This document shows, one piece after another, positions 55,275-64,000 of a DNA stretch of 64,000 nucleotides. The position numbers and the translations under genes are program-made. Under the pieces are notes generated by a model. The model saw only the letters and a list, made by a program, of their open reading frames with translations. It searched no databases and was not told the origin of the DNA. How positions within the stretch are numbered: position 1 is the stretch's first letter; every line of letters begins with the position of its first letter. The DNA is from Limonium bicolor (taxonomy: Eukaryota; Streptophyta; Magnoliopsida; Caryophyllales; Plumbaginaceae): positions 144,957,485 through 145,021,484 of the forward strand of contig CM041779.1 in the NCBI GenBank assembly GCA_023374045.1, in the 5' to 3' direction.

Positions 55275-56135
55275 GCATTCTAGGCCCGTCATAAGTCCTA
55301 GAGCTAGACGCCGAGTTCTAGTTGAGGCCCGTCATTAGTCCTCATGCATAACCCATATACCGATTGTATTCTAGGCCCGTCATTAGTCCTAGAGCTAGAC
55401 ACCGAGATCTAGTTGAGGCCCGTCATTAGTCCTCATACATTTCGAAGATGCATTCTAGGCCCGTCATAAGTCCTAGAGCTAGACGCCGAGTTCTAGTTGA
55501 GGCCCGTCATTAGTCCCATGCATAACCCATATACCGATTGTATTCTAGGCCCGTCATTAGTCCTAGAGCTAGACACCGAGATCTAGTTGAGGCCCGTCAT
55601 TAGTCCTCATACATTTCGAAGATGCATTCTAGGCCCGTCATAAGTCCTAGAGCTAGACGCCGAGTTCTAGTTGAGGCCCGTCATTAGTCCTCATGCATAA
55701 CCCATATACCGATTGTATTCTAGGCCCGTCATTAGTCCTAGAGCTAGACACCGAGATCTAGTTGAGGCCCGTCATTAGTCCTCATACATTTCGAAGATGC
55801 ATTCTAGGCCCGTCATAAGTCCTAGAGCTAGACACCGAGATCTAGTTGAGGCCCGTCATTAGTCCTCATGCATAACCCATATACCGATTGTATTCTAGGC
55901 CCGTCATTAGTCCTAGAGCTAGACACCGAGATCTAGTTGAGGCCCGTCATTAGTCCTCATACATTTTGAAGATGCATTCTAGGCCCGTCATAAGTCCTAG
56001 AGCTAGACACCGAGTTCTAGTTGAGGCCCGTCATTAGTCCTCATGCATAGGTTGATTGATCGTATTCTAGGCCCGTCATTAGCCCTAGAGCTAGACACCG
56101 AGTTCTAGTTGAGGCCCGTCATTAGTCCTCATACC
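55275..56135 (+). repeat. 175 bp tandem array in the D 3' UTR
   Basis: Five repeats starting at 55275, 55450, 55624, 55799 and 55974. Each is made of two diverged halves of about 87 bp: one with CATTCTAGGCCCGTCATAAG, the other with TATTCTAGGCCCGTCATTAG. Both halves contain CCTAGAGCTAGAC and TTGAGGCCCGTCATTAGTCC. So it is a two-step higher-order repeat. Repeat arrays at this site of Ogre/Tat elements are a known source of plant satellites. Confidence 0.92.
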
Positions 56136-56234
56136 ATCAATCACCGCAATCTGGGGCTCGTCATAAGTCCCCGTACACCCGCGCCCATAAGAGCAAATCG
56201 TAAGCCGTGATGAGAATTTTTGGCGCCCCGTCAA

Positions 56235-56280
56235 CCTTGATCCAATTCTGCAAGCCTTCTATTGCAGAATTGAATCAAGG
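56235..56280 (+). other. 18 bp hairpin overlapping the D polypurine tract
   Basis: Arms 56235-56252 and 56263-56280 pair at 17 of 18 positions around a 10-nt loop. The last bases of the right arm (AAGG) are the first of the PPT. Confidence 0.85.
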
Positions 56281-56289
56281 GGAGCCATC
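56277..56289 (+). promoter_or_regulatory. Polypurine tract, element D
   Basis: AAGGGGAGCCATC directly before the 3' LTR start TGTAGACACC. Confidence 0.8.
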
Positions 56290-56620
56290 TGTAGACACCA
56301 AAAATTCTCACCCGTTTTATTTTAAAATCAAATTTTAAAAAAATGAACATGCTTTCAGAAACAAGGCGGTCGTCCCCGTTCTCAACTAAAGGAATTTCTT
56401 TTTCCCGACATTTAAATCTCACATTCCTATGGGAAAGGAAGCACGAGCCGTTTATCGTAATCCGTTTTAGCCTGCTTCATTTTGTATGCATTTTTTTGTT
56501 GCTTTTGTTTTAAAACATTTCACGATTTTGAAACTTAGCAAGAAAGGGGGACGTTTCCCTTGTTTTGCCCCGGCCGGCAACATAACATTTGTCTTATTTC
56601 CTCGCATCTGTATACTGAAT

Positions 56621-56695
56621 GCAGTCATAGCTCAGTTGGTCAGGGTATTCAGGGAGGAAACCGATGGTACCGAGTTCGAAACTCGGTGGAGGTAT
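56621..56695 (+). other. tRNA-like segment in D 3' LTR
   Basis: A box TAGCTCAGTTGG (56628-56639) and B box GAGTTCGAAAC (56672-56682). The T-arm CCGAG/CTCGG with a 7-nt loop (56670-56686) is perfect. The D-stem pairs with wobbles. The anticodon arm is lost. Confidence 0.7.
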
Positions 56696-56841
56696 TATTT
56701 TTTATGCCAACTCTCATTTTCTTTCTCTCCTTCTTCAATAGCTCGCGGCCCAGGCCCTGTTTCGGGTCCAATGCTTTTTTCCCATGCTAAGGCCCACAAT
56801 AACCCAAGTAAAACCCTAAACAAACGTATGTCAACCTCGAT

Positions 56842-56848
56842 TATAAAA
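56842..56848 (+). promoter_or_regulatory. Putative TATA box, D 3' LTR
   Basis: TATAAAA followed by ACATTCT, aligned to 36372-36378. Confidence 0.6.
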
Positions 56849-58767
56849 ACATTCTAACAACCCTACAGTATAACCACGTTTTTTACCACTGAGCCGACAC
56901 AGATCCCCAACATTCTCATTTTGAAAGAATAGAAACGTCTCCAATTTTCTTCGGTCTCCTTCCTCTCGAGCCCGACTGTCTCTTCGTCGTCCTCCTTCGC
57001 CGGGAAGTTCATCTCCCTCCTTAAGCCCTTCTTCCGACAGCACCCTATCCCACCGGAATTCAGGTGTAACCAGTCACTCCACCGTCGACAGCGTAAGTTG
57101 GTTTCATCACCTTTGCTCTCAAAATCTCTCCAATGTCGGTAATCTCCGCTTCGTTCTTCTCGTCTCGACATTTCTGATTCATCTTGCCCGAGGGCTCAGT
57201 TCGATGACGGCAAAGGGTTAGGGTTCAGTCGAGAAAATCTTTTTCCGACTCGAAACCCGCCTCTATTTCTCTCTATACCCTTCTCCTTCTCCTTTCGGTA
57301 AACCCAGAAACAGGCCTCGAACCGTTTGTTTCGCAGGTCCCTGGCTTCAGAGGGTCAAACACTTAAGTCCAATCTCAAATTTATACCTGTTTTTGTTGCT
57401 CTCTTCGTTTTTCTTCTTGGATTTCTACATGCATTTGATCGCCGGGGATGGATGTGGGTTCGGTAATCATCCCGACTATAACTTTCGTCCACCCTCGGCT
57501 TGCGGTTCTTCATTCCCGTGCGCCCTTTGTAATCTGTTTCGGTAAACTTGGTTTTATTGCCGCATTAAGAGTGGTGTTATGGCCTGGTATGGATGTTGTG
57601 GTCCACGAACGGGTTGAAGATGCACCATTAACGTTAAACTTTCATGATACTGGTAAACTGGTCCATATCCAGTCATAGCTCCATCCGTTTCCTGTCGTTA
57701 TTCTGGTTGGATTCGTGAACTGGTCCTCCTCCAGTCTCAAGGATTGCATCCCGCATCGCTAATCTCTTTGCGATTATACCGTGGTATTGTTCTGGGCTGT
57801 TGTGTTCATTCTTAAACTACAAAGAATCTGGGAACGTCTCTGTTTTTTTGGTTCGAAGGATTCAATCCTGGGTATTCAGATTCTACTTATCGGACTGATG
57901 TTTCGATTAGTCTCTGGTGTGTTTTGAGATATTTGCAGGAAATTGTGTACGCTCCTCTTTCGGTATTGATTTCTGACCTTATAATCCATAAATCCTTGTG
58001 AGATACTACTGTTTTGTCTTCGTGTGCTGGTTTTAGATCTTTCATGCTCCCTAACTCGTTTGTCTGCCCTCCGAAATGTATGCAAAACTCTCTTTCTGTC
58101 AGTATGTAAATGCTTGTTGTGTTTGGTCCTCAGTTGCTGGTGTTTCTTGTTAGTTTCTTCATCACGGTCTTGTTGCTTTTCGAACATTTCAGTTCGAGTT
58201 TAGTTTCTGAGATCAGTGCGTGTTCATGCAAATGTGGAAAACAGCAGAAGCTCTAGGACAGAAACTTTCACTCCATTTGTTTATAAATCAGTAAGAATCA
58301 ACAAGAGCAACCCTTAATCTGTTGCACGGTTAAAAGGTTTATTCTGAGCTGAGAATGTGAATTGTGTTCTGAACTAACTCTGGGTGGATTATCTCTGCAA
58401 TGCACTCACCTCGGTGCTGTTTAATATTAGTTCAAGAACAAAGACTTCCTCTGATTTCATCGATGAGTAATGTTCAAGAGCAGTGGACAGAAGTAAAAAA
58501 AAAAAAATCGGATGGAGTGCTTAAGTTTTGGCATGATTCTCTTCTAAGCTTCTGGTTGGGTTTCTACCCTATTTTGTCATCTGGAATTAAACTCATCCTG
58601 TTTCCCATGCGCTTATATCCTGTGATGTTGTGATTGCTGCTTGCTGTACACATTCATGCTTACTGTTCATCCCCTGAAATATCAATTCGCTCCTTGCTAT
58701 GTGCTGTACTTAAGCCCTAGTTATTTCCTTTAGGATCCTTTAAGCTGTCAGAAAAGTTTAGGATGAT

Positions 58768-58816
58768 TTGTTGCCCCACACCTAACGGGTCTCTCATTCG
58801 TTTCGTGGGGCAACAA
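58768..58816 (+). other. Hairpin 1 with the CCTAACGGG loop, D 3' LTR
   Basis: Arms 58768-58779 and 58805-58816 pair perfectly over 12 bp. Relative to the 5' LTR one pair has changed from A-T (38565/38609) to G-C (58770/58814), and a mismatch (38567/38607) is here a T-A pair. Loop motif at 58781-58800. Confidence 0.8.
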
Positions 58817-58922
58817 CCTCCTATAACTTCAGAAAATACTCAAACCAACCTTATATGTATATAAGAATAAAAACTTCAAAAACAAGCCCTTAAGGCTATC
58901 TAGGAGGGTTTAGGATGTGATA

Positions 58923-58966
58923 CCACCCCATGCCTAACGGGTCTCTCATTCGTTTTATGTGGGTGG
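58923..58966 (+). other. Hairpin 2 with the same loop, D 3' LTR
   Basis: Same stem as 38718-38761, with loop motif at 58933-58952. Confidence 0.7.
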
Positions 58967-61862
58967 AATCCTCCTTTACCCTCAACACACCCATAATCAA
59001 GATCAATTGTTTAATAAACCTTATTATTCCATTTTGATCCAAAGCCCTCCTCTCTGATCATCATCTCAATAAAAAAAAAACAAGGCCCAAACCAGGGTTG
59101 TCTCTCGGTTTTCCTCATCACTCTTCAAATTTCAAACCTTCCTTCTGTTTTAACTAAAAAAAAAACAAGATTGTTGCTGGCCCATCTCCAAGGGGCTAAA
59201 CCGGCCCAAAAATTTCACCAGCACAATCCACGACCTAGAGCTCAAGGCCCAATACCACATCATTAAAATCAAAGCCCAATACCACATCCTCTGACTCGGC
59301 CCAATTCCACATAATACTGCCCAAGACAAACTCGGCCCAAGCCTATGTCCAAGTCCGAAATCCAAGACCCAAACTAGAAACCCACATCCCGGAAACCCAC
59401 AGCCCAAATCCAAAAAACCACGGCCCAAGCCCAGATAATTCACAGCCCAAAACCCGAATTCAAAAAAACCAGTACCCAACCCGGAAGCCCACAACCCGAA
59501 GCTTGAAGCCTGCAAAAAATCATGGCCCGACTCCACTAAATCCGGCCCAAATAGAGCCCAAAGCAAAAAGCCCATTCGCCCAATACTCAAGCCCAAAGCC
59601 CAAAGCCCATTAGCCCAAGGACTATCGGCCCATCACCAAACCCAAGCCCGTCCGGCCCAAAACTCCATCCGGGCCCTACACTCCCTTCAGCCCAAATTTC
59701 GGCCCATCACTCATTCGGCCCAATACTCAAGCCCAAAGCCCAAAGACCATTAGCCCAATACTCAAGCCCAAAGCCCAAGGCCCATCAGCCCATCACCAAA
59801 CCAAAGCCCGTCCGGCCCAAAACTCCATCCGGCCCAAAACTCCATCCGGCCCAAAACTCCACCCGACCCAATTCCAAAGTTCGGCCCAATCTCGGCCCAG
59901 CCCAACATTCCACTCGGTCTATTAGCCCATAAAATGTCAAACCTTGAATCTGACCAAAAAACCTTGACTTTGACCAAAAAAAAAAAAAGACCTTGACCTT
60001 GACCAAAGCTTTGACCTTGACCAAACCAAAACCAAGTCAAGTCAACTGCAGCACCCTATTCAAACCCGATTCCTTCCAATCCACACTCACTTGTAAATTC
60101 CTTTCAAAATCTAAAAACCCAAAAAGAATTTCAAAACAATCATTTTATTCAAGTCTCATTTTGTGGAATTTAAAGGAAAAACTCTTCTCACATCACAGAA
60201 AACTCTTCTCCATTGCAGAAAGTTCTTCTCACATGTACGAAAGTTTTCTCCTAAAAACCTTTCTCAAAATCAGTGTTTCTTCATCGAGAATTCCGAACAA
60301 AACTTTCTAACTTAGTTTTCAAATCCAAATAAATTGTTTTCGGGGAGCAAGAGATGCCTAACCCCTTCCAGACATTTCCTCCATGGTTAGGACACCACTT
60401 GTCTTCCTTCCCAAAAATAAAAATCCGAGGCGGGGCACTGGGGTCATAACCTCCCTTGTCGCAGTCTGGATCTCTTTAGGCGGGGCATTAGGGTGACAAA
60501 CCTCCCCTAATAGCAGCCTAGATTTTTACAAGGCGGGGTGCTAGGGAAGTAACGACCTTCCTAGTTGCAGCCGGGATTTTAGAATCGCCTAACTCCCTTC
60601 TATTCGATTTTAATGTTTTCGGTTTTTAATGTTTTAAAACCCGGGGAGTTAGAGACGTTATTAGGGTTCGACCGAGAACATCTCATTCATGATGTTTCTC
60701 TCTGAATCCTATTTTCGACATAAATTTATCGCCCCATCTTTCGAGCCTCGGCACTTACCATTAATTAAGTGTCGTGTTCGAGGGGGTACATAGGGTAATC
60801 CCTCGAGATTATCCGCCCTTCTACAACAAAAAATGGTTTTGCGGTTTTAAAAACTTTAAGAGAGACAATTCTGAATAAACCAATCCAACCCTTCCATTAA
60901 AGTTCTAGGACCCAAATACTTCTCATTCCTCCTCTGAACCAACTCTAAATCATATAGGACCTCCAATTTCTGAAGGCCCTCAGAAATCTGAAACATCCTC
61001 AAAATCCGAACACCTGTAAACCAAGCATCCTCTTCCATACTCGATCGTTTTGAAAACCCGAGTTTCTCTTCAGCACTTTCAACTTCCCAAATCACTTCAA
61101 AAACCCGACCATTTCAAGATCCGAACTTCACAAACACAAACAATTCAATTCCACCAAATAATCTGAAACCCCTTAACTCCACCACAAATGACCAATTACT
61201 CCTCAAAACTCCCATCATCCTCTTAATCCCCATGAAAGCCAAAACAACCTCCAGCCTCTCAAAACAATAAAAACCTCTCAATACAAGTCAAACCAAATCC
61301 AAGACCAACCTATTTCTAACTCCTCGAACTCATCCTTTCCTCACCCCTCTATAATCCTATCCTTGGCTTTTAAATGAATCTCTCCAAAAGGGTTTTGAAA
61401 GAAGGAAATCCTGACAATTGGAGACCGAGAATTCCTCGGGCACCAATCCGAAGTCGTGGTCGTTGCCACTTCTAAGGGGTGTAACCCAGTGCGAACCCAC
61501 AACAGAATCTCTGACACGACCAGATAAGTCCTATCCATAGGTAATAATCTCAGAGTCAACCAACGGTTCTTAGAACCCTCCTTCCCTTCCTTCCTAGTAT
61601 CTTAGGTCAAACTAGGTGGCGACTCTAGTCAATTCCGCCTTATAGAGGCATAAGTCCGCGTGGAGCCCATCGAGAGAGGGTGTAGTGCACACTTGCATTC
61701 CCCTTTATGCTTTCTGGGAAAGACGGACGATTTAGTAGGTATTTGAGGGATGCCTGAATAACGGGTTTTCACCCTCCACAGAATGGCATTTTAGGATCTA
61801 GGCTTTTTAGTCAGGACCATATTTATATAGACCCCCCTCATGCCGAAAAATCACCCTCCACA

Positions 61863-64000
61863 CCCGGTTTGTTAGGTTCATCTTTCAGAGTGGTCGAATT
61901 TTTGAGGTGTTTTGGGAAATCGAATGGGTTGAAGAGGAATTCGGGTTTTGAGTATGATTGAGTGTGGGAAAAGATATTCGATTTGCAGATGTTCGTTTCT
62001 CGAGGATGTTCCGGGTTTAGATAATTAAGGTCGTCGGGAGTATTCGAGAATCTGAGGTTCTATGCGATTTAGAGTTGGTTCAGAGGAGGATTTAAGGAGT
62101 ATTTTTGTGACCTGAAACTCTAATGAAAGGGTTGGATTGGTGTATTCAGAATTGTCTCTCTTGAAGTTTTTAAAACTGGAAAATCATCTTTTTGTTTGTT
62201 GTAAAAGGGCGGATAATCTCGAGGGATTACCCTATGTACCCCCTCGAACACGACACTTAATTAATGTAAGTGCCGAGGCTCGAAAGATGGGGCAATGAAT
62301 TTATGTCGAAAAATAGGATTCAGAGAGAAACACCATGAATGAGATATTCTAGGTCGAACCCCAATAACGTCTCTAACTCCCGGGTTTTAAAACATTAAAA
62401 ACCAAAAACATTGAAATCGAGCGGAAGGGAGTTAGACGATTCTAAAATCCCGGTTGCAACTAGGAAGGTCGTTTCTTCCCTAGCACCCCGCCTTGTAAAA
62501 ATCTAGGCTGCAATTAGGGGAGGTTTGTCACCCTAATGCCCCGCCTAAAGAGATCCAGACCGCGACAAGGGAGGTTATGACCCCAGTGCCCCGCCTCGGA
62601 TTTTTATTTTGGGAAGGGAGACAAGCGATGTTCTAACCGTGGAGGAAATGTTTTGAAGGGGTTAGACATTTCTTGCTCCCCGAAAATGGTTTATTTTGGA
62701 GTTTGAAAACTGAGTTAGAAAATCTTTGAAGTTGTTCGGAATTCTCTAAGAAGAAACACTGATTTTGAGAAATGTTTTGGGAGAAAACTTTCTGTATATG
62801 TGGGAAGAACTTTCTGCAATAGAGAAGAGTTTCCTGTGATGTGAGAAGAGTTTTTCCTTTAAAATTCCACAAAATGGCTTCTTTGAAAACTTGATGAAGC
62901 TTGAATAAAATGATGATTTTGAGACTCTTTTTGGTTTTTGGATTTTGAAAGGAATTTACAAGTTGAAAGTGAATTGAAAAGGGATCGGGCTTGAAAAATG
63001 TGTTGGAATTGATTTGATTTGGTTTGACTTGTATTGGAAGATGAGTCAGGTCAACATTCAGGTTTGGTCAATGATTGGGTCAAGGTTTTCTGGTCAAGGT
63101 CGAGGTTTTCTGGTCAAGGTCAAGGTTTTCTGGTTAAGGTCAAGGTTTTCTGGTCAAGGTCAAAGTTCGGTCAAGGTCAACATTCGGGCCAAGGTCAAAG
63201 TTGGACCGGGTCAAAGTGAGGTTGGTCAAGGTCCGATCAGGTCAAAGTTTGGGTCGGAGGTCAATTTTCAGGTCAAAGGTTAACCTTCGGGGCAAGGTTT
63301 GATTCTTGTGGACTTAACTTGATTTTTGTGGACTTAGGCTTAATTTTTGATTTTGTGGACTTAAGCTTTGTGGATTTGGGTCTTTGTGGACTTGGGCCTT
63401 TTATGGTTTTGGGCTTTCTTGTGGACTTTGAGTCTTTTTAGGGTTTTGGGCCATGGGTTTGATCTCGGGTTTTGGGCTTGGGCTTGATCTTGGTTTTTGG
63501 GCCTGGGCTTGATCTTGGTTTTTGGGTTTGGGCTTGATCTTGGTTTTTGGGCCTGGGCTTGATCTTGGTTTTTGGGCCCGGGCTATGGGTTTTGGACTTG
63601 GGTTGCGGGACGTGGGCTTGGGCCGAGTTCCAGAGTTGGGCCGAGATGGGTTGTTGGGCCGAGATGGTTTTGGGCTTCCCTAGTTTTGGGCCGCGGCATT
63701 TTTTTGGGTTTTGGGTTGTGGGCTTCTTGGGTTTCGGGTTTGGGCTGATTGTAGACTCTCGGGCTGGGTCAAGACGATTGGGCCGGGTTTGACTTGGTTT
63801 TGGGCCATGGGTTTTTTTGGTTTTGGGCCATGGGCTTTTTGGGTTTTGGACTCGGGTTGAGGGACGTGGGCTTGGGGTTTGGGGTGGACTTGGACCGAGA
63901 TGTGGACTTTGGGCCGAAATGACTTGGGCCGAGGTTGGATTATTGGGCCAAGGCTGTGGGTTCTTGGTTTAATTTGTGGGCTTGAGCTATTTTGTGGGCC
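61863..64000 (-). repeat. Inverted fragment of a D-type LTR
   Basis: From 61863 on, the plus strand is the reverse complement of D LTR sequence: 62213-62350 mirrors about 60670-60820, 62455-62600 mirrors the triple repeat, and 63050-64000 mirrors the TTGACC and GGCCCAA zones. It starts mid-LTR (equivalent to about 61130), not at an LTR end, and runs off the window. It has no gene. A GGTCAAGGTTTTCTG run (63070-63165) and a GGGCTTGATCTTGGTTTTTG run (63470-63580) are local repeats. Confidence 0.85.

Larger units (their letters stand above)
52982..56289 (+). other. Element D 3' untranslated region
   Basis: 3.3 kb between integrase and 3' LTR. It holds a short AAAATGCATCCA repeat (53040-53130), ordinary AT-balanced DNA with no gene (53160-54800), a diverged repeat (54820-55040), the 175 bp array (55275-56135) and a PPT hairpin. 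The long overlapping frames at 54372-55294 are repeat-driven and not called. Confidence 0.75.
35892..61862 (+). mobile_element. Element D: Ogre/Tat-type Ty3/gypsy retrotransposon, about 26 kb
   Basis: LTRs 35892-42164 and 56290-61862 both start TGTAGACACC and end CCTCCACA. Internal order is PBS, 1.5 kb leader, extra ORF1, gag, protease, G-patch, RT, RNase H, a second archaeal-type RNase H, integrase, a 3.3 kb 3' UTR with tandem repeats, PPT. The extra ORF before gag, the second RNase H and the repeat-bearing 3' UTR are hallmarks of Tat/Ogre elements. ORF1 is intact; gag-pol is broken by many frameshifts. No target duplication is visible (GTTAG before, CCCGG after). Confidence 0.92.
56290..61862 (+). 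repeat. Element D 3' LTR (5573 bp)
   Basis: Matches the 5' LTR end to end. Divergence is visible in every segment, more than between the A or N LTR pairs, so D seems the older insertion or a recombinant of two elements. It contains the tRNA-like segment, TATA box, twin hairpins and triple repeat in the same order. Confidence 0.9.

Noticed and set aside
54372..55294. Two overlapping frames of 271 and 201 codons in the D 3' UTR
   Set aside because: They overlap in different frames, are low-complexity and lie on diverged tandem repeats after the pol end. No domain is recognisable.

Overview
The window is repeat-dense nuclear DNA from a flowering plant, and I found no host gene in it. Essentially every base that can be assigned belongs to a Ty3/gypsy-type LTR retrotransposon or a derivative of one. 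The plant assignment rests on a Tekay-type chromovirus polyprotein with a C-terminal chromodomain, on an Ogre/Tat-type element with an extra ORF before gag and an added second RNase H, and on the Athila-type primer-binding sequence of a nested element. I cannot name the species. A run of exactly 500 N (33990-34489) is an assembly gap. Many single-base indels separate repeat copies, so the reading frames should be taken as degraded or imperfectly polished.

Layout, left to right. (1) 1-18152: a head-to-tail array of a non-coding, LARD-like element (here element A, minus orientation). It has 4.57 kb LTRs and a 5.2 kb internal region and is arranged internal-LTR-internal-LTR. The internal region carries no recognisable gag or pol but is full of short perfect hairpins. 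(2) 18153-33915: a Tekay-type chromovirus (element B, minus) with a 2.62 kb LTR on the right, a 5'-truncated-looking LTR on the left where A abuts it, and a decayed gag-pol. Its chromodomain is interrupted by (3) a nested 5.7 kb non-autonomous Athila-like element (element N, 20659-26336, minus). After B's right-hand LTR a second B internal end begins and runs into the N gap. (4) 34490-35891: the LTR and PPT end of another N-like element (element E), broken by (5) 35892-61862: a 26 kb Ogre/Tat element (element D, plus) with LTRs of 6.27 and 5.57 kb. Its order is PBS, ORF1, gag, protease, G-patch, RT, RNase H, archaeal-type RNase H, integrase, then a 3' UTR holding a 175 bp tandem array. (6) 61863-64000: an inverted fragment of a D-type LTR, which makes a large inverted repeat with D's own 3' LTR.

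The most notable signals are structural, not coding. Element A looks like a non-autonomous element that could use B-type proteins: LTR termini, initiator-Met PBS, PPT and PPT-side hairpin all match B in form. LTRs of four families (A, B, N, E) each carry an array of family-specific CG-rich inverted repeats. A hairpin with a 4-nt AGGA/AGGG loop sits beside the PPT in A, B, N and E, with a different stem in each family. The D LTR carries twin hairpins that present the same 20-nt loop, with a compensatory base-pair change between the two LTRs, and a tRNA-like A-box/B-box segment just upstream of its TATA box.
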